From contig OZ010588.1 of NCBI GenBank assembly GCA_963932145.1, forward strand, positions 100,363,512 through 100,427,511: a stretch of 64,000 bases of DNA, given 5' to 3'. Shown in pieces: positions 46,401-56,822 of the stretch. The position numbers and the translations under genes were made by a program. The DNA is from Acanthosepion lycidas. Taxonomy: Eukaryota > Mollusca > Cephalopoda > Sepiida > Sepiidae. The notes beneath the pieces were generated by a model. It was not told where the DNA came from. It made no database searches and worked only from the letters and a program-made list of their open reading frames with translations. Positions within the stretch are counted from its first letter, which is position 1. The number at the start of each line of letters is the position of its first letter.

Positions 46401-46479
46401 AAAAATATTTGATAAATATTTTCAAATATTCACCTTTATTTGAAAACTTAGCTTTTATACACTACTAGGCAAAAAAAAA

Positions 46480-47110
46480 AAAAATGGACGCAATCGTAGG
46501 AAGTCAATTTTTGTATTTTTACCAAGACAAACGAGTAATAGAATTCATCGAATGTTGTGGCATTGATGCTGATCCGTGATTTGTACAAATTACCAATTCC
46601 TGCTTCTGAGAATGCACCCTAAGCTTTAATTTCTTTAACAGTGCTCTTTATAGTCACTGGATTATTAGTTTCACTGAGCGTACACCAAAAACGTATCCCT
46701 ACTTCATATCTAAGAGTAAAGTGACTCTCGTCGCTTCACATAATTTTTTCTCAATCAGATTTAGTCCAGTGTAAATGAGTTTTTCACCAAGCCAAAAGTG
46801 CCCTTCCATTTTTTTCCCAGATACGAAAGGTTTCTTTTTTATGTATTTGAGAAGAATGCTTTTTGCTTTAAGCCTGCGTCTGACTGTTCTTGAAAAACCC
46901 GCCAAACTAGCATCTTTGGAAACATCTTGTGCTGTTGCCAATCGATCATTTTTGCATTGACGAACCAAGTTTCTATCTTCCCTGTCGATAGGTTTTAGCG
47001 GTCAGCCAAAACCGCTACGTCTATTAAATATTCCAGCTTGATTTTTCTTTTTGATTAACTTGCTGACACATGGCACTCTTATCATTTATCGATCTATTCC
47101 ACAGTCCAAG
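46480..47110 (-). mobile_element. Tc1-like transposase relic
   Basis: The minus strand encodes LVRQCKNDRLATAQDVSKDA, SLAGFSRTVRRRLKAKSILL, KYIKKKPFVS, then in another frame SDESHFTLRYEVGIRFWC and GIGNLYKSRIS-like residues. This is helix-turn-helix plus first DDE block of a Tc1-type transposase. The end at 46460-46480 (ACTACTAGGCAAAA) may be a terminal repeat. One main frameshift lies ahead of SDES. Confidence 0.6.
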
Positions 47111-48025
47111 ATCATGAAAATATACGATTTGACCTTTCTCGAAGACAGAACAATACTAAGGCTTGTTAATAATTGTCAATATAAATGTAATAAGCTTTAT
47201 ATTTTGTTCATCATTATTTCTATGGATACGTTTATTTTTTGGCTTCGTACTGTATATTAAAACATAAGAAAAGTTATTGGTTGTACTTACGTGGTATTTA
47301 ATATCGAGAGCGGGGCTACTCCGTTTAGACAAAAATGTGGACACTGCTAATCACTTCAGTCCTAAAATCACATGAAAATGACCGTCTTTCGTCTTAAATC
47401 AGATAATAAATGGAAAATATGAGTAGTATAGACCTAGCACTTTTATCCTATGCGTGACGCGTTACTGTTGGCAAAGATGATTGCATAAAATCCAAATTAA
47501 TTTTCTCACTTCCTCTCGCTTATGTTCGATCCCAGGATACTCGTCTGGACTAATGATACGCCACAGTCTCTCTCAGATTCTCTATGATGTCGCATGGTTA
47601 GGTCCTGATTTTCATCAAAATGTTGATGAAAAAATGTGCGCACTATCTTCGAGTATATATGTACATAATATTTTTTTTTATAGTTTTATTGACGTCATAA
47701 ATTAAGTTAGCTTCATTGGCTTCATCCTTATTGGTTTTATGCTAAGGAAAAAAAATCTTTTAAAAATGCAGAGATGAATTTTCGCTGTGAGGCTTCCGAA
47801 GATTGTTTTGTATAGCACAAAATATTTCTAATTCCCTCACCCTGAAATTGGTGTCGAGAGCTCGATACACGACATGTCAAAAATTAATGATAACTTGGCC
47901 AAACGTCAATGTTCAATCGATACTCGGGTTTGAAATATGTATGAGTAGACACCGTTCTAATAAAATAATTGTGTTTCGCCAAGAATCATTCTTCCGGGAA
48001 GTTTTTATTACGTAGAATCTTTTCA
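47110..48025. other. No gene seen
   Basis: Relatively repeat-poor; short frames only. Confidence 0.45.
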
Positions 48026-48027
48026 TT

Positions 48028-48219
48028 CTAAATAAAGCAATGCCAAGTGAAAATAAAAGAACCGGGTAAATTGTTATCGCTATAAACAGCTGTAATATGT
48101 TTTATGTATTCCAACACTTCATCAATTTCTGTCTGATCGAGAACGTGAACGTCCACCGGGCCTGTCCTCCAAAAAGTCGACCTTACATTCTTGTTTGCAA
48201 TGTGTGAGCGACTGACCAA
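48028..48219 (-). CDS. Unexplained short open frame
   Basis: A frame of about 63 codons with balanced composition (SRSHIANKNVRSTFWRTGPV, DVHVLDQTEIDEVLEYIKHI). It is not low complexity and I do not match it to a transposon domain. No good splice sites flank it: the upstream AAACAAG is a weak acceptor context and no GTAAG donor is seen. It lies in otherwise repeat-poor sequence beside a hAT-like end. It could be a host exon, a transposon relic or chance. Confidence 0.2.
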   Translation of the reverse strand: MVSRSHIANKNVRSTFWRTGPVDVHVLDQTEIDEVLEYIKHITAVYSDNNLPGSFIFTWHCFI

Positions 48220-48368
48220 TACTTGTTTAGCTAGGTTTTGTTTATAACTGCGCGAAATACGCTTTCTCCGGGTTAAATCTGCGCCTAGCTCCTTTGGTCT
48301 AGTGTTAAATTCATTGCTAAGCTTACACCGGCTTCATTTGGGTGAGACCAATAATAAGCATTTACACA

Positions 48369-48700
48369 AGCGCTTCTTAACAATGGGTGGCGACCCTAAA
48401 TAGGGTCGCGACGCGAAATGATGTGGTCGCGAAAATTAAATTCAAACATTTCAATTTCTATGGCTAATATGATGCGTGACGCAAGCGCTGGTGTACGAAA
48501 ATGCGCATGCGGAGCCGTTTCGACGATAGCAAGGAAAACGGATGTATTTTCAGAGTAGTTGCTGAATAGCTGGTGCGGCGAAAAGTCTTGTGATGAAAAA
48601 TAACGTCATGAATGATAAAATTTTAAGAAGTGTTGACATAGATGTTGAACAGTGATAATTATTTTGGTCTTTTTCTCCTTATGATAGTTACAATAAAAAG
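48369..48700 (+). mobile_element. hAT-like transposon end
   Basis: AGCGCTTCTTAACAATGGGT and GGCGACCCTAAATAGGGTCG, then CGACGCGAAATGATGTGGTC, resemble hAT terminal repeats with the CTTCTCAAC...GGGTCGCGA theme. CpG-rich sequence after it (ATGCGCATGCGGAGCC, 48505) could be the element's promoter region. No transposase frame follows. Confidence 0.42.
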
Positions 48701-48975
48701 AAATACGAATAAACAGTGAACAAAAAATCACACACCCACCTCAATCTTTCCTTCTCCAATATTCATGATATATCTATCAATTTCTTTAGTGTAGAATCTT
48801 TTCTCTCGAAACGTTCTACAGACATCTCAGCACTTTGTCAAACTAATTTGAATTTTTCTGTAACTACCAATGACGTTTCTGTTCCAGATTATCTTCCATT
48901 GTCGAAAAGATTCCAGGGTACATATTCACAGCATTGGTGTTCACATCCAGGGAAAATCTAATGGCAAGAGAATTT

Positions 48976-49317
48976 GTCTATATTTCTCAGATGAGGTATT
49001 ATGTACACTATTTACATTATTCGGTCTATTGTCCTCATCTTTTCGCCATATTTATTACAACGTTTCGGCCTTTCAGTATCTGTCGATATTTCTGAGATGA
49101 GGTATTATGCACACTATTTACATTATTCGGACTATTGTCCTCATCTTTGTGGCCATATTTATTACAACGTTTCGGCTATTGTACGCTCCGGCGTTCTTCA
49201 GGTGGTTGGAATTTCGACATTCCAATCACCTGAAGAAAGCTGGACCGTACAACGGCCGAAACGTTGTAGTAAATATGGCGACAAAGATGGGGACAATAGT
49301 CTGAATAATGTAAATAG
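48976..49317. mobile_element. Short palindromic satellite element inside a LINE endonuclease gene
   Basis: This 342-bp insertion is flanked by GGCAAGAGAATTT (48963-48975) and GGCAAGGGAATTG (49318-49330), an imperfect 13-bp target duplication. It contains about 1.7 satellite units on the minus strand (48976-49180), a short palindromic centre (TCTTCAGGTGGTTGGAAT against ATTCCAATCACCTGAAGA, about 49192-49236) and about 0.8 unit on the plus strand (49250-49317). The host sequence on both sides continues the same LINE endonuclease reading: ...MARE before, then ARELTRKSPDDSFMCLRL after. The open frame 49001-49426 crosses it and is composite. Confidence 0.8.
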
Positions 49318-49469
49318 GGCAAGGGAATTGACTCGGAAATCACCGGATGATTCTTTCATGTGCTTACGACTTTCTTTATTGCATTCTGTTAACTATCTCC
49401 TTTTCCTTAATCACTCTCCTTCTTAGGACTGTAATATATTAGACAAAATATCTGATATCATAGAAATCT

Positions 49470-49494
49470 CACTCTCTCTCTCTCTCTCTCTCTC
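49470..49494 (+). repeat. (TC)n microsatellite
   Basis: Lies inside the LINE endonuclease fragment. Confidence 0.85.
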
Positions 49495-49889
49495 CATTCA
49501 TATGCAAATATTTTTGCGTTTAGTGATGTTAGTGTTAAACATATCAAGTGGCTTAATCATTTGAATGTTACTAATGTTGACGGTATTCAAACATTCAGTT
49601 TTTATATTGCTTCTTGATTTATTTCCTTAACTCCTCTCCTCGCTCTTGTCGAGGATTGCTATTCTGTCATCTTGACATTTTGGATCACGCTTTCCTATTG
49701 TGCATCTGAGATTTTTCTTGGTTTAAATCTGGCATCAATGCTCTTCCATATCTTCCCATATCTTCCCAGAAATACCAGGCGAAGCCACAATCTTCCACTT
49801 GGTTCCTACCTTCTTGTTCAGCCGCTGTATCCAACATGCAATGCAAAGTTTTTATGTGCGTACTTACGTCTATGTATAGTTAAACATTA

Positions 49890-50447
49890 AATGTAAATTA
49901 ATATTTTACTTGAAATCAAATGTTAATTTTCTTTCAATAGGCATGGTAACCTTTTTTATAATAATTGGCCTGAAAGATGTCTAGAACTTTAGGTGAGAAC
50001 CTTCGTAGAGATCGTGTCGTGATAAAAGCACCCAGTCTCCTGTGCTGTGAACAGGTTTATAGGAGTAGAGAGAGGTTCGCCTATCGACTGACCAGTCCCT
50101 CTTCTATGTTTATTGAACAGGAGTAGAGGTTCATCTATTTTTTACCGTTTAGGTTTAGGGTTTACCGGTTTCTTTTTTACGTAGCTATAATGATTTAACT
50201 GTCTTAACATTTTGGTGATATGGCTGATGAATGGCTGTGACATTTCGTTATGAGTGCACCGCGTTGGCAGTTATCTAGTTGCTGTATCCCGACTGGTAAA
50301 AAGGAGCCCAAACTATTTGGTAGTGTTTGGTAGTTTTATTTATTTTTTTTTTGGGGGGGGGAAATGCTATCTGATGATCTGGCGTCCTTTAAAAGGGCTC
50401 TGGTGAAATAAATTATTATAATGCTACCTTAAAGTGGTCTGTTTTTC

Positions 50448-50450
<3 letters not shown>
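49890..50450. other. No gene seen
   Basis: Short tandem-like GGAGTAGAGAGAGGTTCGCC / GGAGTAGAGGTTCATC at 50062 and 50120. May hold decayed LINE. Confidence 0.4.
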
Positions 50451-50451
<1 letters not shown>

Positions 50452-50510
<59 letters not shown>

Positions 50511-50520
50511 TGTGCGTGTG
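50452..50520 (+). repeat. (TA)n(TG)n microsatellite
   Basis: Upstream of the 50.7-kb LINE tail. Confidence 0.9.
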
Positions 50521-50674
50521 CGTGAATGTGTTTGAATATTCTAGGGTGGAGCGTATCTCTAGAAGAAACAATATGAATAAAAAAAGACACGAGAAAAAAA
50601 AACTATACATTGCTGATGCGTTTCTCCATCTGACGGATTTTATCTAGGCAAATGGAATGATTTTATTTTAATAC

Positions 50675-51190
50675 TGCTGCCATATATGGTCTGGTGATTC
50701 GGCTTTTCGCCTTAAGGTCCTAGACATGATCCAAAGACGGATAAGCAATGTGATTGGTCCTGATCTGGCATCTTGTCTTCAGTCGCTCTCGCACAGACGT
50801 ACTGTCTCCTCCCTCTGTCTTTTCTACAAATACTTTCACGGTAACTGCTCCGACGAGCTACTATCGCTAATTGCCAGACTGCATGAATTTAATCGTGCTA
50901 CTAGGCTGACATCACGGTCCCACCTTTTCACTTTTGAAATGGTAAAATGTGTCTCTTCTACTCCAATAGCTTCATGTCTCGTACCTCCCGTCTGTGGAAT
51001 TCCCTTCCTGTTATTTGTTTCCCTGATAGCTATACTCTCCAACTATTCAAATGTTATGTCAATCTATCCCCTGCCCTTCTCTTCATCCTTTTCTCCATCA
51101 CACCTCTTTACTCTCGTTCCCACTCTGTAAACCCCTACTTACTAGTGGCATCCCGCCTTGCTTGGTTTGAAATGCTTAAAAAAAGTATCT
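50675..51190 (+). mobile_element. Jockey/CR1-like LINE, 3' terminal fragment
   Basis: One of the best preserved copies of the dominant LINE here. The plus strand encodes LDMIQRRISNVIGPDLASCL, SLSHRRTVSSLCLFYKYFHG, NCSDELLSLI, HEFNRATRLTSRSHLFTFEM and then, after a frame change, a SRTSRLWNSLP motif. This is the conserved C-terminal region of jockey/CR1-group ORF2, and the copy ends in a short A-rich tail (GAAATGCTTAAAAAAAG). The reverse transcriptase core is missing through 5' truncation or deletion. Confidence 0.75.
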
Positions 51191-51422
51191 ATAAATAAAA
51201 GCAAAATGTTTTTAGTTACTCAATATTTTTTTGATTAAAAAGACGCTAATAAATATTCATCAGGTTAGCTGAAATGTTTAGGTATTAAAAATAAAACTAC
51301 GCCACTTAGCATCCTCAAAAAGATTTTTTTTTTTTTAAATATTGTTTGGATTGTGAATAAATGTACGTGATGGACGTTCGCGTTATACATTTTCGAATGC
51401 CAAAATCATGGATTTAACTGCT

Positions 51423-51762
51423 TTATTTTGATTTTTCAACATATGTGTTGTTGTGTAGGTTGGCTTCGGAAAGTAGCATTTCTTTCAGGAAAGGTAAAAT
51501 TGGGAGAAAACCAGTGCGTAGATTGATATTTTGATAATATTCGATGGCGCCACTGTCGAGGATTTTCCTTCTGAGTAAATTACTTTCTCTTTTTGATGAA
51601 TGTGGCATTTTTTAGGTTAAAATTCTGGTTTAATTTATTTCTTTGCATGACTAGAGCATTTGTTAAATTGTTATTTATGACGTCCCTTTTGTGTTCATAA
51701 GTATATTTATTGAATTTTTTGCATGTTTCCCCAATGTATCGTGAGGAACAATTTTGGCAATT

Positions 51763-51829
<67 letters not shown>

Positions 51830-52130
51830 TCTGAATTATTATTGTTATGGGTGTTTTTAGATCTGATTTTATCCATAACGGATTTGGAAGTGGCTTTGTT
51901 ATTTGAATAATGTTTAGATGGAATAAATTGTTCTGGATTGTGCATGTCATAACGTTGATAGTAGAGTAATGTATCTGTTTTTGTTTAATTTATTATTGTG
52001 GATAAGTTTGTTATTTTTGTTTCGGTCGTGTATTTGGTGTGGGTTTCTCTTTGCGTTGTGGATGAATTGATAAGGATATTAAAGGTTTCTGAATGTGTTT
52101 CCTATATGTGCTTTTTTTTCTTTGGGCAAG
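51423..52130 (-). mobile_element. Penelope-like element fragment with GIY-YIG endonuclease
   Basis: The minus strand encodes IYKINCQNCSSRYIGETCKK, then EHKRDVINN and HRN-like residues, then SNLLRRKILDSGAIEYYQN and LRTGF. This matches the C-terminal GIY-YIG domain of Penelope-like retroelements, with a conserved YIGET core and downstream L-R-K-I helix. A (TA)n tract at 51767-51826 lies inside the copy, just ahead of the GIY-YIG core, and its translated run joins it. Upstream residues around 51840-52000 (HNPEQFIPSK) look like linker sequence; the reverse transcriptase is not visible. The copy is partial and broken. Family known from animals; calling this copy cephalopod-specific would be inference. 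Confidence 0.72.
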
Positions 52131-52335
52131 TATTGGAGCCAGGAAATTCTTAATCTCCATAATATCAATTTTAATTGACTTAGTTTTTAAAATGATCTTG
52201 CTAGCTATTGATTATAAATAAAATAATCTCCTTTGGCCGAGAGATAGATGACGATCATTGTCTTTTGATATGAATATTCTTAATGGTATGTGATTATATA
52301 CATTTCACCCAATTCTTTTCACCCAATTTTTCAAC

Positions 52336-52370
52336 CTTGAAAATGGCTAAATGTATAGCCGAAAGCGGTC
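52336..52370 (+). ncRNA. Degenerate hammerhead-like motif
   Basis: A 5-bp stem GGCTA/TAGCC (52345-52349 with 52356-52360) is followed directly by GAAA and GCGGTC. The upstream core reads CTTGAAAA where CTGANGA is expected, so the catalytic strand is damaged. It adjoins the Penelope-like fragment on the other strand. Confidence 0.35.
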
Positions 52371-52448
52371 GGAAAAAAAGAACATTCGTACAGTTTTTAT
52401 ATAATTTATCATCTGAAAAGAAAAAATATTAGACCACATGAGATATTG

Positions 52449-52610
<162 letters not shown>

Positions 52611-52989
52611 GTATAACTATTTATATATTATATGCGCGGTACTTATTACACCACCCGTATACATACATATATCATATCCGAAACTGCCCACATATGTTTA
52701 TATATGTATGAGTCCCGACGGACGACCAAGTATGTATATGTGTCTGCATACATCGTTGTTTGCGTCAGTACGATGAAAAAACGACGAAGTTTCCCCCACC
52801 ACTCCCACAATAACACCAATACACGCAATCTACATAAAACCAAAATTTTTTTAAAAATTAATCAGTTTGTCTGACGATCGCTAAAGCGTGAAACCCAGGG
52901 TCACAAGCTCACATCTATCCAACCATATATATATATATATATATATATAAGTAATTCATCGAGTCTGAAACCTCAACAGAATGGAGAAA

Positions 52990-53036
52990 GCACTGGACGG
53001 CCGTTTCGTCCTATATTTGGGACTCATCAGCAGTGC
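52990..53036 (-). ncRNA. Type I hammerhead self-cleaving ribozyme
   Basis: On the minus strand the complete hammerhead core is present. Stem I strand GCACTG (53036-53031) is followed by invariant CTGATGA (53030-53024), stem II GTCC/GGAC with an 8-nt loop CAAATATA (53023-53008), invariant GAAA (53007-53004), a very short palindromic stem III ACGGCCGT (53004-52997) and the cleavage triplet GTC ending at 52996. The opposite stem I strand is CAGTGC (52995-52990), a perfect 6-bp match to GCACTG. All catalytic core positions are canonical. The short stem III resembles hammerheads of Penelope-like elements, metazoan retrozymes and the Schistosoma satellite, which often act as dimers. It lies in a short repeat segment between (TA)n and (CT)n(TA)n tracts and about 600 bp upstream (minus sense) of a GIY-YIG relic. 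Confidence 0.88.
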
Positions 53037-53101
53037 GCATCCACTACCGAGAATTGAAACCCGGACAGTTATCAGACAAACATCATACCAACTGTTTCAA
53101 C

Positions 53102-53122
53102 GGGCTCGCTCGCTCGCTCTCG

Positions 53123-53214
<92 letters not shown>
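53102..53214 (+). repeat. (CT)n(TA)n microsatellite
   Basis: Right border of the segment with the canonical hammerhead; its left border is (TA)n at 52925-52949. Confidence 0.9.
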
Positions 53215-53216
<2 letters not shown>

Positions 53217-53284
53217 TTAAAATTCGAAGGCGTGGCTCATGGACACAATTTTATGGCTTCAAGTAAATATATTTTGAACTCGAT

Positions 53285-53692
53285 CGATTTTATGCCTTCA
53301 ACTACATATAAAATGTTCTGTTGGTCATTTTTATGTAAAATGTATTGTTTGTTTTCTTACTATAAATTGTACTGTTAGTAATTCTTACCAAACATTGTAT
53401 TATTAGTAATTCTTACTGTAAATATGTATTTTTGGTAACTTTTTCTATATAAAAATATATTCGTGGTATTTTACTATAAAAGCGTATTTTTATACTTTCA
53501 TAGTGTTTGTTTTCGTGTGGGGTTCATTATTTCTCCATAGCTGATTCGCTAACAGGTGCTACCACCCGGGTTAGTGTGGATCAGCAATTAAGAGGTGATT
53601 TCACCCTTCTCACAACCGCCACTATCCCAATTAAAGGCCTTGCTGTCGGATGTAGTTTATCGTCATACCCAAGACATTTTACACTTATGTGA
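53285..53692 (-). repeat. About 350-bp dispersed repeat, minus strand
   Basis: Complement of the family: start TTGGGTATGACGATAAACTA at about 53680 and AAAATACGCTTTTATAG-like tail towards 53300. Confidence 0.62.
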
Positions 53693-54094
53693 AAGAAATG
53701 ATGGATATTTGGTACCTGTCCATAAACATTTAAACGGTTAAAAGCAGTCCTGGAATCACATAACATTGAACCTGCCCTCGACTACATTTGTAACTAGAAA
53801 GGTAATCAAAAAACGATTTTCAGCCCTAAGAATGTTTGAGGTTCCTGGCGGCATTTTGTCGGGCTTCACGTAAAATCTGATGCAGGCACTACGCGAACCA
53901 TCATCTATCGTAAAGCTTCCAGAGCCGTTCCAACGCAGCCAAGCATTGAGCATGAGAAGACAACACCTAGTCTATAATGATACTAATAGTAGTCAGGGTA
54001 CTAATGTACTAATATATGTTAACTTAGGTACGGTGGAATTATGGTCCGGTTCACCCTCCTCCCCGGTCTTTTGAAGCGGATTAGAAGTTTAACC

Positions 54095-54205
54095 CTTTGT
54101 GGCTGTTTTTCCACTTCTTTCTAAATTATTGTCATACTCTTTTACTCCTAGGAGCCATTGCGTCTTAGTGGCATTCTCTTGGGGTGAACTGATTAAAACT
54201 TATTA
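54095..54205 (+). mobile_element. Jockey/CR1-like LINE tail
   Basis: TGCGTCTTAGTGGCATTCTC then GGGGTGAACTGATTAAAA is the family 3' end. Sequence upstream to about 53990 is not clearly LINE. Confidence 0.5.
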
Positions 54206-55440
54206 GATTTTTCAATGCCAACATGTATATACTTATACGGAAAAAATTTTAACAATTTTATTGAGATATATTTTATAGGGGGATTTAGATTTTTACTTAA
54301 TTTTTCCCTAATTCGTAAATTTAATGATTTATTTGCCCCTCAATGTCCTGTACAAATAATCCTATTACAAATGTGTATGTCTTGACTTTCATTAGTTAAC
54401 AAGACCTTAACGTCCTGTCGGTATCTAATAAATATAGGACTATTCTGTTTTCATCGCGTGGAAAAAAGCGAAAAGACTCTTGCCTCGTTTCAGCGAGAAC
54501 ATGAAAGAAAGAAGGGAAGTTGACAGAGATAATAACATTAATAAGCTGATAAAAACAGACACTACACTTTGATCGCAGCTAAAAGACCGTGAAGCGATTG
54601 TATATTCTTGCCAACCCACATGGACAGTTTAATGCCGGAGGACGGGCACGCGGACCAGGTTCAAAATAGACCAGCCCCTCGACATCATTGAATGAGGGAT
54701 ATACTGCCATCAAGAACAGTTTTCAGACCCCAAACACATCTGAATAAAATTTTTTGTCGCTCTCTGTTCGAAGACAGAGACGTCACTGATATGCGCTCTA
54801 TCCGAAGACAGAAACACAACTGAGAAATGAAATGTCGTTTATCCCCCCGAAGGCAGATACTACCCTTTGATCGCAGCCAACAGAACGGGAAGCGATTGTA
54901 TTTTAGTCCCGTCCTACGCCGTCAAGATATGGCACATCGTCGGTTTAATGTGTGGAGATCGATGCGCGTGCGCGTGCACCCGCAACCGTCGGTTTGCGCT
55001 GGCATCAGTATCACATTTTTTGTGTAATGAGAGAGTAGCTGTTTCCAGAAACCGGGCACCTCCCAGTAATATTTTTCAGTTGGGCAGGTTCGACATTGTT
55101 TAACTTCGGTGATCTGACAAGAATATCTGTAAAAGAAATCTCAACTTCCTCTTTATCAGGCTAAACATAAGTGTTCTTTTTTGTTTGTATTTCCCTTAAC
55201 GCATTATCTTTACTCGAGTACTAAGTAAAATTTCCTGTTCTATGTCACCTTTTCCGTCATATATTAAAACAATTCCATATATTTAAATAACTCTAGTTCT
55301 TTAAATTGCTTGCTGGCATATCGTTTTTTTTTTTTCTCTTGCTAACATCTATACATTGTGATTTCTTACAATCGATCAATTATAAATATTTGAATGCTTC
55401 ATAATTAAAATAAATGTAATTTCTAATTCTGGGATTAATG
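54206..55440. other. No gene seen
   Basis: Includes the CpG-richer direct repeat. Frames at 54827-55103 overlap in two registers without recognised motifs. Confidence 0.45.
54557..54913 (+). repeat. Direct repeat of about 50 bp, 298 bp apart
   Basis: ACTACACTTTGATCGCAGCT with GAAGCGATTGTATATTC at 54557-54607 recurs as ACTACCCTTTGATCGCAGCC with GAAGCGATTGTATTTTA at 54855-54905. CpG-richer than average. A nested duplication GAAGACAGA lies between. Confidence 0.65.
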
Positions 55441-55442
55441 TT

Positions 55443-55805
55443 GAAAATACGAAGTTGGACTGAAATCTCCATAGGCTGACTATAAAGAATTGATTCTCAT
55501 ACATTACAATGATGCATGCATTCATTTAAACCCTTCTTCTTATTAACACTATTGTTTCTATCCATGTACGAAGGTGGGTCGAAGAGTTCATAGGCTGATT
55601 ATGAAAGAATAATGCTGGGGCTGGGAAATCATCAATGCATTAGTTTCAACACTTCTTATCAATAACAACATTGTTTTTATCCAGATATGAGAGTCGGCTG
55701 AAAAGTTCATAGGCTGACTATAAAGGAATGATGCTAGATCTGTGAAATCATGCATGCATTAGTTTCAAATCTTCTTAGTAATAACAGCATTGTTTCTTTC
55801 TAAGT
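55443..55805 (+). repeat. 119-bp tandem repeat, three units
   Basis: CATAGGCTGA recurs at 55470, 55589 and 55708; units also share CATGCATTAGTTTCAA, TTCTTA, and ACATTGTTT. Confidence 0.75.
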
Positions 55806-56069
55806 AAATTGATATCTGACTGTTCAAAGAAACTTCATATGTAACTAGTAGTGGCTTCTCTTGATAATGATCAAAAATTGTCATCGTGGCGTTAACAATA
55901 CCTGCAGCAAAAGGGTTAGCCTAGAAAGAGATTCATGCTTGGATGATTGCTACATTAAGTGATGACAACCGAGCCTTATCAACGGTGTACATGTCGTCTA
56001 TGCGTCTTCGTATTTGGCTCTCAAATTTTCTGTCCCCAGTTAAAAACTTCCGAGTATCTTTTTTAAATC

Positions 56070-56334
56070 TTTTCACTCCATGCGTGGTAGTAATAACACT
56101 AAAACACAAGGGGGTTACTGAGCGCCAAAGGATAAGAAAAAAGAGAAACATTATTAAAGAGCGAGAACAATAGAAAAATAATAAGGAATACAGTAGATAA
56201 CGATTGACATTGCAGTTACATTTTTTGAAGATCAATGTTGGAAAGCATGGAGCCGAAAGTAAGTTGCACAAGCGCGGTGTGCGAGAAACGAAACTGTTAT
56301 AATCTAGGTACCATTGAGAAGCGCTCAATCGAAC
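56070..56334 (-). mobile_element. Jockey/CR1-like LINE, 3' fragment
   Basis: The minus strand reads DYNSFVSRTPRLCNLL, SAPCFPTL, CNCNVNRYLLYSLLFF, SVTPLCFSVITTTHGVKRFK. This matches the SRTSRLWNSLP and NVNRYLL motifs of the family. Its upstream side abuts the 13-bp target duplication of the giant satellite insertion. Confidence 0.65.
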
Positions 56335-56455
56335 AAGTACCATATATCGGTCTATATATCTGAAATGAAGTATTATGTACACTATTTACATTATTCGGAC
56401 TATTTTCCTCATCTTTGTTGACATGTTTATCACTGAATTTCGGGCGTTATACGTT

Positions 56456-56822
56456 CCGGCCTTCTTCAGGTGGTTGGAATGTTGAACTGAACCCTTTATT
56501 TCGCTCACTGCAGTAGACTGTTCTAGTTCCACGTGCCATGTCTAATGGATATCAGTTATTTCCTGTAAATTCCCCTCTCAAAGTTCTCCACTGTCATTAC
56601 CAGGTATTGAACTCAAACTCTTTTGGCCCTGTCACTGGATCTATCTGCCTTTATCCACTGTGTCTTTGAGGTTAAGGCGGTGAAGAACATGGATAGGGGA
56701 ATTAACAGGCGATAACTGATAACTGACATCCATTAGACATGGAACGTGGAACTAGAACAGTCTACCCCAGTGAGCGAAATAAAAGGTTCAGTTCGACATT
56801 CCAACCACCTGAAGAGTACAAC
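56456..56822. repeat. Palindromic core of the satellite element, with hammerhead-like ends
   Basis: Two inverted arms, about 56463-56565 and 56700-56816, share AGACTGTTCTAGTTCCACGT and its complement, AACTGAACC and GGTTGGAAT. They flank a loop with CCAGGTATTGAACTC and CCCTGTCACTGGATCT. Each arm ends in a hammerhead-like CTGAAGA (minus strand 56463-56469; plus strand 56809-56815), followed on the right by CGGCCGAAACG and on the left by a 5-bp GGCCG/CGGCC-type stem context. The loop is homologous to 22980-23060. No frame of note is present. Confidence 0.75.

Larger units (their letters stand above)
48726..49890 (+). mobile_element. LINE endonuclease (APE-type) domain, interrupted
   Basis: The first part (48726-48975) encodes SFSNIHDISINFFSVESFL, then STDISALCQTNLN and a frameshifted GVHIQG. 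This is the start of an APE-type endonuclease in jockey/CR1-group LINEs (S-N-I-R-G, D-I-L-A-L-C-E-T-N-L). The second part (49318-49890) continues with ARELTRKSPDDSFMCLRLSL, LLFLNHSPSS, and a degraded fragment with TNVDGIQTFS-like and FPTRLPD-like relics. A 342-bp palindromic element splits the two halves. Several frameshifts are present. It is the only endonuclease-bearing LINE piece in the window and may be the 5' part of the copy ending at 51190; that link is inference. Confidence 0.7.

Noticed and set aside
49001-49426. 141-codon frame
   Set aside because: It runs across the palindromic insertion into LINE endonuclease sequence, so it is composite.
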